Assembly: GCA_910595855.1 (NCBI GenBank)
Contig: CAJVCJ010000067.1
Location: 1-12,445, forward strand
Source of the DNA: Candidatus Thioglobus vulcanius
GTDB lineage: Bacteria; Pseudomonadota; Gammaproteobacteria; PS1; Pseudothioglobaceae
DNA length: 12,445 nucleotides
Direction: 5' to 3'
Part shown: piece after piece, positions 6,857-12,445 of the stretch
Layout of the letters: the number at the start of each line of letters is the position of its first letter
How positions within the stretch are numbered: position 1 is the stretch's first letter
Made by a program: the position numbers and the translations under genes
The notes under the pieces: generated by a model
The model's database searches: none
The model's input: the letters and a program-made list of their open reading frames with translations, nothing else
What the model was told of the DNA's origin: nothing

Positions 6857-8701
6857 TTAAAATTCATCGACGCTATGGCCTTTCATGGCTTGCATAACAG
6901 TAGCATTCATGCGCATTTCAACAAAATCTGCACATGTATTTTCAAGATTATCAATCTTATCTTTAATAACCTTCTCTTCGCTATGTTGTACAACAGCCTC
7001 AAGTTCAGATCTGGCTGTCATAATACGCTCAAGCATTTCAGCGTCAATCATGTCTTGATCTTTTTCAAGCGCTGAATCAATAGCTTCAAGCGTTCTGCTA
7101 GCATCAACTTGCATTTCATGAAGTTGTCTTGCTTTGATATCTGATTTTGCAAAAAGAATAGAATCTTTAAGCATTTTTTCCATTTGTGAATCTGTCAAGC
7201 CATATGATGGTTTAATAACCACTTGCGCTTTAACATTCGAAGTTTGTTCTGTAGCGCTCACTGATAAAAGACCATCGGCATCTACCTGAAACTCAACACG
7301 AATGCGCGCATTACCTGCAACCATTGGTGGAATACCAGTTAAATCAAAACGGCCCAATGAGCGACAATCTTTAACCAGTTCACGCTCACCTTGCAACACA
7401 TGAATACTCATGGCAGTTTGACCATCCTTAAAGGTAGTAAATTCTTGAGCACGGGTAATCGGAATAGTGGTATTTCTATGTACCACCTTTTCAACTAAGC
7501 CACCCATTGTTTCCAATCCTAAAGATAATGGCAAGACATCAAGCAACAACATATCATCAGCAGTTTTATTGCCTGCTAAAATATTTGCCTGAATAGCGGC
7601 ACCTTTGGCAACTACTTCATCTGGGTTGATAGAGCATAAAACTGGCTTATCAAATAAATCACTCACCATTGAGCGTACTAATGGCATGCGTGTTGATCCG
7701 CCAACCATAATAATATCTTTGACTTGATCGATATCAATCTGAGCGTCACGCAAACAACGCTTTGTTAACAATAGTGTTCGTTTGATTAGTTTTTCAGATA
7801 ATTCGTCAAACTTTTCACGGGTAATTTTATATGGTGCTTCAATACAGTCAAATTCAGCATACTCAGCATTACTCAACGTCTCTTTGGCAATGCGTGCAAA
7901 TTGTTTAATCTTTTGCATTTGAGTTGGTGTGAGCTCACTGATATTCATTTTCTGTATACAGTCATCAATAATTAGCTGATCAAAATCATCACCACCTAAG
8001 GTTGAGTCTCCACCAGTAGCAAGTACTTTAAACACTCCTTTTGAAAAACTCAGAATTGAGATGTCAAATGTGCCGCCACCGAGATCGTAAATTGCATGAA
8101 TACCCTCTTCACCCGACTCAAGGCCATAAGCAACCGCAGCGGCAGTTGGCTCGTTTAGTAGGCGTAATGTATTAAGCCCTGCTAGGGTCGCTGCATCTTT
8201 AGTAGCTTGGCGTTGTGCATCATTAAAATAAGCAGGCACTGTAATCACCGCACCAACCAAATCACCGCCTAATGTTTTTTCTGCGCGCTCTTTTAATGAA
8301 TTTAAGATACTGCTAGATATCTCAACCGCAGATAAATCACCCATTTTTGTTCTAAAAAGAACGTTGTTAGCATTTTCAACTAGTTGGTACGGACAGTTTT
8401 TAAATTGACTTGTTTCTTTAAAGCTTAAGCCCATATAGCGCTTAACTGAAATAATGGTGTTGGTTGGATCTGTTTTGGCATATGGACATGCATCACAGCC
8501 CACTGTTAGTTTATTGTTGTCGCCACAATGTACAACTGATGGAAGAATTGCGTTATTATTCTCATCTTTAAGAATAACGCTTTCACCACTTTTAACAGAA
8601 GCTACCAATGAATTAGTGGTGCCCAAGTCAATACCAATGGCTAATTTATGTTGATGAGGTGCGCTAGATTGACCAGGCTCAGATATTTGTAATAAAGCCA
8701 T
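6857..8701 (-). CDS. hscA: Fe-S assembly Hsp70 chaperone HscA
   Basis: Specialised Hsp70 that, with HscB, binds the LPPVK site of IscU and drives ATP-dependent cluster release. It has 614 residues, against 616 in E. coli. Nucleotide-binding signatures are GIDLGTTNS (23-31), IYDLGGGTFDISIL near 205 and VGGSTRMPLV near 330. The C-terminal half is the substrate-binding beta domain and a helical lid. Unlike DnaK it has no acidic EEVD-like tail and ends in HSVDEF. It starts 3 bases after the hscB stop. The identity is clear because it sits between hscB and fdx; from sequence alone DnaK would be the only alternative. Confidence 0.97.
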   Translation of the reverse strand: MALLQISEPGQSSAPHQHKLAIGIDLGTTNSLVASVKSGESVILKDENNNAILPSVVHCGDNNKLTVGCDACPYAKTDPTNTIISVKRYMGLSFKETSQFKNCPYQLVENANNVLFRTKMGDLSAVEISSSILNSLKERAEKTLGGDLVGAVITVPAYFNDAQRQATKDAATLAGLNTLRLLNEPTAAAVAYGLESGEEGIHAIYDLGGGTFDISILSFSKGVFKVLATGGDSTLGGDDFDQLIIDDCIQKMNISELTPTQMQKIKQFARIAKETLSNAEYAEFDCIEAPYKITREKFDELSEKLIKRTLLLTKRCLRDAQIDIDQVKDIIMVGGSTRMPLVRSMVSDLFDKPVLCSINPDEVVAKGAAIQANILAGNKTADDMLLLDVLPLSLGLETMGGLVEKVVHRNTTIPITRAQEFTTFKDGQTAMSIHVLQGERELVKDCRSLGRFDLTGIPPMVAGNARIRVEFQVDADGLLSVSATEQTSNVKAQVVIKPSYGLTDSQMEKMLKDSILFAKSDIKARQLHEMQVDASRTLEAIDSALEKDQDMIDAEMLERIMTARSELEAVVQHSEEKVIKDKIDNLENTCADFVEMRMNATVMQAMKGHSVDEF

Positions 8702-8704
8702 AAC

Positions 8705-9214
8705 TTATATCAATTCATCCATTAATTGCTTTGCGTGAAGATTGAGCTGCTCATAAAATTTTAACTCTCTTACTAGATTTTTAATTTGATCGTAATCCGA
8801 ATCAAAAGCAGTTGAAATTTTATTGATATTCATTCTAATTTTACTTGTTATGTTTTCAATGAAATCGTCTAACTCTATTTCATCTTTACTTGACTCAATT
8901 GCTTCCAAAGACTCTCTTAACTCTATTTGTGACATTAAAAAAGTAACATCCATTTGCGTATCTTTCTCATCAAATGCATTAATTCCTTCTAGCTCAAGCA
9001 AATAGGTAGCTCGTAACAGAGGTGATTTAAGCGTGTCATAGGCCGTATTAACCAATGAGGTGTTTTGCAAAGCAAGATTTTTTTCTTTATCAGTAGCGGT
9101 GGCAAACCTATCTGGGTGAAATTTACCCACTTGGCGCTGGTACGCCAATTCTAACTTACTTAAATCAGTATTAAAATTCTTTGCTAATGAAAACAATTCG
9201 AAAAAATTTTGCAT
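8705..9214 (-). CDS. hscB: Fe-S assembly J-domain co-chaperone HscB
   Basis: J-protein that brings IscU to HscA and stimulates its ATPase. It has 169 residues, near the E. coli length of 171. The N-terminal J-domain contains the catalytic HPD (33-35) in KFHPDRF, preceded by FELFSLAKNF and followed by helices to about residue 75. The C-terminal part (from about 85) is the helical IscU-binding domain with the LRESLE motif. The gene follows iscA by 25 bases with no strong ribosome site. Confidence 0.96.
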   Translation of the reverse strand: MQNFFELFSLAKNFNTDLSKLELAYQRQVGKFHPDRFATATDKEKNLALQNTSLVNTAYDTLKSPLLRATYLLELEGINAFDEKDTQMDVTFLMSQIELRESLEAIESSKDEIELDDFIENITSKIRMNINKISTAFDSDYDQIKNLVRELKFYEQLNLHAKQLMDELI

Positions 9215-9239
9215 AATTGATAGCTAAGTTAAAGCGTAC

Positions 9240-9563
9240 TTATACGGTAAACGATTCGCCACAGCCACACTCAGCCTTAGCATTTGGATTATTAAACTCA
9301 AAGCCTTCGTTTAACCCTTCTTTAACGTAGTCAACTTCAGTACCATCAAGATAAATCAAGCTTTTTGCATCGATAATAACTTTAACACCGTTATCGTCAA
9401 ACACACTGTCATCATCATTTGCAGTATCAACAAACTCCATATTGTATCCCAAGCCCGAACAGCCGGTAGTTTGCACACTCAAACGTATGCCAATACCTGA
9501 TCCTCGGTTTGCTAGAAAATCAACAACACGCTTTGCCGCGCTATTCGTTAAAGTGATGGCCAT
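9240..9563 (-). CDS. iscA: A-type Fe-S carrier IscA
   Basis: A-type carrier that takes clusters (or iron) from IscU and gives them to target proteins. It has 107 residues, the same as E. coli IscA. The three ligands are all seen: C35 in TTGCSGLGY, and C99 and C101 in ECGCGESF at the C-terminus. The ORF starts 7 bases after the iscU stop with only a weak ribosome site, suggesting translational coupling. ErpA-like members are similar, but the position between iscU and hscB favours IscA. Confidence 0.97.
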   Translation of the reverse strand: MAITLTNSAAKRVVDFLANRGSGIGIRLSVQTTGCSGLGYNMEFVDTANDDDSVFDDNGVKVIIDAKSLIYLDGTEVDYVKEGLNEGFEFNNPNAKAECGCGESFTV

Positions 9564-9570
9564 TATTTAC

Positions 9571-9948
9571 TTATGCTTTATCTTTAATATCTTGAATAGC
9601 TGCTTTAATAGCATCTTCTGCTAGAACTGAACAGTGAACTTTAACTGGTGGCAATGCTAATTCTTCAGCAATGTCGGTATTCTTAATCTTAGAAGCTTCT
9701 TCTAACGATTTACCTTTTACCCATTCTGTTAACAATGAACTTGACGCGATTGCAGAGCCACAACCATAAGTTTTAAACTTCGCATCTTCAATAATACCAT
9801 CGTCATTAACCTGAATTTGTAGACGCATTACATCGCCACAAGCTGGTGCTCCAACCATGCCCGTTCCTACATTCTTTGCATCTTTATCTAAAACTCCAAC
9901 GTTACGTGGATTTTCATAATGATCCATTACCTTTTCGCCATATGCCAT
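9571..9948 (-). CDS. iscU: Fe-S cluster scaffold IscU
   Basis: Scaffold on which [2Fe-2S] clusters are built from IscS-derived sulfur. It has 125 residues. C37, C63 and C106 are the cluster ligands and D39 the key aspartate, with H105 before C106, all at E. coli numbers. The HscA-recognised LPPVK is at 99-103. The ATG has a clear AGGAG site (9955-9959). It is separated from iscS by 74 bases containing a hairpin, the longest gap within the iscR-fdx cluster. Confidence 0.98.
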   Translation of the reverse strand: MAYGEKVMDHYENPRNVGVLDKDAKNVGTGMVGAPACGDVMRLQIQVNDDGIIEDAKFKTYGCGSAIASSSLLTEWVKGKSLEEASKIKNTDIAEELALPPVKVHCSVLAEDAIKAAIQDIKDKA

Positions 9949-9972
9949 ATTTTTCTCCTATGTGTTAAGCTT

Positions 9973-9998
9973 GTTATTCTAATCCTTTTAAGAATAAC
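9973..9998 (-). other. Hairpin between iscS and iscU
   Basis: Perfect 8-base arms GTTATTCT (9973-9980) and AGAATAAC (9991-9998) with a 10-base loop. On the minus-strand mRNA it lies 24 bases after the iscS stop and 24 bases before the iscU start. No T-run follows, so it is not a simple terminator; it could be an RNA-stability or processing structure that sets the ratio of iscS to iscU. Confidence 0.45.
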
Positions 9999-10022
9999 TA
10001 ACCCTTGTATATTTTAAGTAAT

Positions 10023-11237
10023 TTAGTGTGCTGCCCACTCAATTTTGCTGATATCAATACCTTCTTTAAACATATCCCAAAGTGGCGACAGATCACGTAA
10101 TTTTTGAACTTTTTCACGAACTAGATCAATAGCCATATCAACATCTTGTTCAGTTGTGTATCGACCAATGGTAAATCTAATTGAAGAATGTGCTAATTCA
10201 TCAGATAGGCCTAGTGCACGTAAAACATATGACGGCTCTAAGCTTGATGAAGTACAGGCAGATCCTGAAGATACGGCAATTTTATTAATAGCCATCATTA
10301 ATGATTCACCTTCAACATAGTTAAAGCTAATATTAAGGTTGCCAGGAATACGCGCATCCATGTCGCCATTAATAACCACTTCTTCCATGCCGTCAAAGCC
10401 TGCTAGTAAGCGATCTCGCAATAAGCCAATTTTGATGTTCTCTTCTTTCATTTCAGCTTGAGCAATGGCAAACGCCTCACCCATACCAACGATTTGATGT
10501 GTTGCTAATGTACCCGAACGCATACCACGCTCATGACCACCACCATGCATTTGCGCTTCTAGGCGAATGCGTGGCTTGCGTTGAACGTATAGCGCACCCA
10601 TACCTTTAGGGCCGTAAATTTTATGTGCTGAAAAACTCATTAAATCAACTGGTAATTCACTTAAATTAATATCTACTTTACCGGCAGATTGGGCAGCATC
10701 AACATGAAAGAATACTTTATTTTCTCTACATAAATTTCCAATGGCTGTAATATCTTGAATAACACCAATTTCGTTATTAACATGCATGATAGAAACCAAA
10801 ATCGTATCTTCACGAATGGCTGCTTTTAAGACATTTAAATCTAATAGTCCATTGGGCATAGGGTCAAGATAATCTACCTCGTAACCTTCACGCTCTAATT
10901 GACGACAAGTATCAAGCACAGCTTTGTGCTCAGTCTTAAGAGTAATTATATGCTTGCCTTTTTTATGATAAAAATGCGCAATACCTTTGATTGCTAAGTT
11001 GTTTGACTCAGTAGCACCCGATGTCCATACAATTTCTTTAGAATCCGCACCAATTAAATCAGCCACTTGTTGACGAGCTTTTTTAACTGCATCATCAGCT
11101 TGCCAGCCGTAGTAATGAGAATTTGAAGCAGGATTACCAAAATCACCATCCATGGTTAAGTACTTCATCATTTTTTCTGCGACACGTTTGTCTACCGGCG
11201 TTGTTGCCGAATAATCCATATAAGTTGGAGTTGACAT
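10023..11237 (-). CDS. iscS: Cysteine desulfurase IscS
   Basis: PLP enzyme that turns cysteine into alanine and a persulfide passed to IscU and other sulfur acceptors such as tRNA thiolation enzymes. The length, 404, equals E. coli IscS. The PLP lysine is K206 in SFSAHKIYGPKG, and the persulfide-carrying cysteine is C328 in SSGSACTSSSLEPS, both at E. coli numbers. The start lies 4 bases after the iscR stop, with AGAGGA inside the end of iscR as its ribosome site. It is a group I desulfurase and not a SufS or NifS by context. Confidence 0.98.
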   Translation of the reverse strand: MSTPTYMDYSATTPVDKRVAEKMMKYLTMDGDFGNPASNSHYYGWQADDAVKKARQQVADLIGADSKEIVWTSGATESNNLAIKGIAHFYHKKGKHIITLKTEHKAVLDTCRQLEREGYEVDYLDPMPNGLLDLNVLKAAIREDTILVSIMHVNNEIGVIQDITAIGNLCRENKVFFHVDAAQSAGKVDINLSELPVDLMSFSAHKIYGPKGMGALYVQRKPRIRLEAQMHGGGHERGMRSGTLATHQIVGMGEAFAIAQAEMKEENIKIGLLRDRLLAGFDGMEEVVINGDMDARIPGNLNISFNYVEGESLMMAINKIAVSSGSACTSSSLEPSYVLRALGLSDELAHSSIRFTIGRYTTEQDVDMAIDLVREKVQKLRDLSPLWDMFKEGIDISKIEWAAH

Positions 11238-11241
11238 ATTT

Positions 11242-11661
11242 TTATAATCCTCTGTTTAAATTGTGATCATCAATGACCATTTGTAAAGTCTTGCTGTTTA
11301 AAAAAGTTCTAATTTGGTCACTTACTTCACACCATAGTTGATGCGAAATACACTGACGGCCCTTGTTACAATCTGCCATACCTTTGCAACGACGCAAATC
11401 AATATTTTCATCTACCGCCTCAATAATTTGAGTCAGATTAATGTCTTTTGCTGCTGCATCAAGTAAATATCCGCCACCTGGGCCACGGACACTTTTAACT
11501 AACTCTGCACGACGCAACTTAGCAAACAATTGCTCTAAATAAGAAAGTGATATATTTTGTCTTTGTGAAATGATATCTAAAGTAATCGGTTTACCTGTGT
11601 CATTTGATGCCAAATCTAGCATTGCTGTCACAGCGTAACGACCTTTTGTGGTTAATTGCAT
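11242..11661 (-). CDS. iscR: Fe-S-sensing transcriptional repressor IscR
   Basis: Rrf2-family winged-helix regulator that binds a [2Fe-2S] cluster and, in the cluster-bound form, represses the isc operon. The DNA-binding domain is at about 1-65 (MQLTTKGRYAVTAMLDLA, SYLEQLFAKLR, GPGGGYLL). Ligands C92, C98, C104 and H107 are at the same numbers as in E. coli. It has 139 residues, shorter than E. coli (162), because the variable C-terminal tail is missing; the ligands are unaffected. AAAGGA (complement of 11667-11672) precedes the ATG. It heads the isc genes and probably represses its own promoter. Confidence 0.97.
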   Translation of the reverse strand: MQLTTKGRYAVTAMLDLASNDTGKPITLDIISQRQNISLSYLEQLFAKLRRAELVKSVRGPGGGYLLDAAAKDINLTQIIEAVDENIDLRRCKGMADCNKGRQCISHQLWCEVSDQIRTFLNSKTLQMVIDDHNLNRGL

Positions 11662-11691
11662 ATCAGTCCTTTATAAAATTACCAGATACTA

Positions 11692-11721
11692 ATTATACTC
11701 TTAACCTAGTCTTTTAGTCAA
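11692..11721 (-). promoter_or_regulatory. Promoter of the isc operon
   Basis: On the minus strand TTGACT (complement of 11716-11721) and the perfect TATAAT (complement of 11692-11697) are spaced by 18 bases. The -10 is about 30 bases before the iscR ATG. It lies in the 84-base gap after cysE, so the isc genes can be transcribed independently of cysE. Confidence 0.75.
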
Positions 11722-11722
11722 G
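11705..11722 (-). promoter_or_regulatory. IscR-like operator over the -35 region
   Basis: On the minus strand the stretch CTTGACTAAAAGACTAGG overlaps the -35 box and spacer. It is an imperfect dyad (CTTGACT / AGACTAG, 5 of 7 pairs) and, from memory, shares the TTGACy and ACTnGG parts with the type 1 IscR sites of the E. coli iscR promoter. The placement is right for repression of iscRSUA. This is an inference from motif similarity. Confidence 0.5.
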
Positions 11723-11745
11723 TAAACAACTTTTGAGATGTATAG

Positions 11746-12444
11746 TTATTTGCTCTCTATCTCTAAATCATTAACGGAGCTGTCTTTCTTCTCTGCTAGA
11801 TTCAACTCTTTAGAAACCTTGTGCAGTTGTGAGTCCATGTCATGTAAATGCGACAATATTGAGTTAATTGCTTTAATGGTAGGATCGTCTGCATCACTAC
11901 TGACAGCATATGATTCAAAAGTCTCAGACTTGATATTTTTATCTTTAAGCACGCGCCCAGGCACACCAACAACAGTTTTGTCAGCTTCAATAGATTTAAC
12001 CACAACAGAATTAGAGCCCACTCTAACATTGTCAGCTAAAGTAATCGGCCCTAAGATTTTTGCACCTGCACCGATAACAACATTATTACCCAGAGTTGGA
12101 TGGCGCTTACCCTTTTTCCAAGTAGTTCCACCCAAGGTAACACCATGATATAAGGTTACATCATCGCCAATTTCAGCCGTTTCACCAATTACCACACCCA
12201 TACCATGATCAATAAAAAAACGACGACCAATGGTAGCGCCAGGATGAATTTCAATACCTGTAAACCAACGCGCCAACATGGCGATAAAGCGTGCTAACCA
12301 TTTAAGTTTTAATAACCAAAGTCGGTGTGTTAATCGATAAAACAACATTGCCTGGACGCCAGAATAACACGTAATAATCTCGAATGTATTTCGTGCAGCT
12401 GGGTCGCGATCAAAAACGCTTTGAATGTCTTCTATAAATCTCAT
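11746..12444 (-). CDS. cysE: Serine O-acetyltransferase, EpsC type
   Basis: Makes O-acetyl-L-serine from serine and acetyl-CoA, the precursor of cysteine and so of the sulfur used by IscS. It has 232 residues. The N-terminal helical part (MRFIEDIQSVFDRDPAARNT...) is short, as in EpsC-type enzymes. The left-handed beta-helix of hexapeptide repeats runs from about 66 to 165, with the catalytic histidine H80 in FIDHGMG, GETAEIG at 87-93 and RHPTLG at 114-119. Position 65 is Glu in GIEIHPGA, where E. coli CysE has Asp. The C-terminus is charged and ends in Lys, not in the Ile that CysK binds in E. coli, so binding to CysK is doubtful. The start codon is at 12442-12444, one base from the window edge, so its promoter and ribosome site are not visible; a longer upstream form cannot be excluded. 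Confidence 0.95.
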   Translation of the reverse strand: MRFIEDIQSVFDRDPAARNTFEIITCYSGVQAMLFYRLTHRLWLLKLKWLARFIAMLARWFTGIEIHPGATIGRRFFIDHGMGVVIGETAEIGDDVTLYHGVTLGGTTWKKGKRHPTLGNNVVIGAGAKILGPITLADNVRVGSNSVVVKSIEADKTVVGVPGRVLKDKNIKSETFESYAVSSDADDPTIKAINSILSHLHDMDSQLHKVSKELNLAEKKDSSVNDLEIESK

Positions 12445-12445
12445 G

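Noticed and set aside
11738..12148. 136-codon open frame on the plus strand
   Set aside because: It lies antisense over cysE, whose hexapeptide repeats and catalytic motif are clear; the antisense product has no recognisable features.
1..12445. tRNA or rRNA genes, CRISPR arrays, insertion sequences, phage genes
   Set aside because: No cloverleaf, repeat-spacer pattern, transposase, integrase or phage-like protein was seen; the only repeats are those at 3166-3532.

Overview
The window is AT-rich gammaproteobacterial chromosome with tight, intact genes. Gene order, protein lengths and key residues match the gammaproteobacterial isc model, and metG lies divergent from apbC/mrp as in E. coli. 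Low GC, a small isc operon headed by an EpsC-type cysE, and periplasmic c-type cytochromes would fit a marine sulfur-oxidising lineage such as the SUP05/Thioglobus group or a related symbiont. That placement is inference from style only; no marker gene in the window fixes it.

Layout from left to right. Bases 1-2045 hold metG (minus strand, methionyl-tRNA synthetase). A short divergent promoter region follows, then apbC/mrp (plus strand, Fe-S cluster carrier ATPase, 2128-3210). Bases 3211-3553 are a 343-base intergenic stretch with two intrinsic terminators, repeated GACTAAT motifs and a second, diverged copy of the last codons of apbC. Next come two minus-strand periplasmic cytochrome genes that overlap by one base: a diheme c4-like cytochrome (upstream, 5086-5748) and a pentaheme cytochrome of about 510 residues (3554-5086). 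A divergent promoter region separates them from a plus-strand gene of unknown function (5935-6357).

From 6495 to the right edge everything is on the minus strand and reads cysE - iscR - iscS - iscU - iscA - hscB - hscA - fdx. This is a complete ISC Fe-S assembly operon without iscX. IscS supplies sulfur from cysteine, IscU is the scaffold, HscA/HscB release the cluster, Fdx supplies electrons, IscA is an A-type carrier and IscR is the Fe-S-sensing repressor. CysE, just upstream, makes O-acetylserine for cysteine, the sulfur source of IscS. A near-consensus promoter overlapped by an IscR-like dyad precedes iscR.

The core is therefore ordinary housekeeping. The parts that deserve a second look are the duplicated apbC tail, the unclassified pentaheme/diheme cytochrome pair, the unrecognised 140-residue protein, and several hairpins and dyads between genes. 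I did not find a mobile element, CRISPR array, RNA gene or a clearly new multi-gene system.
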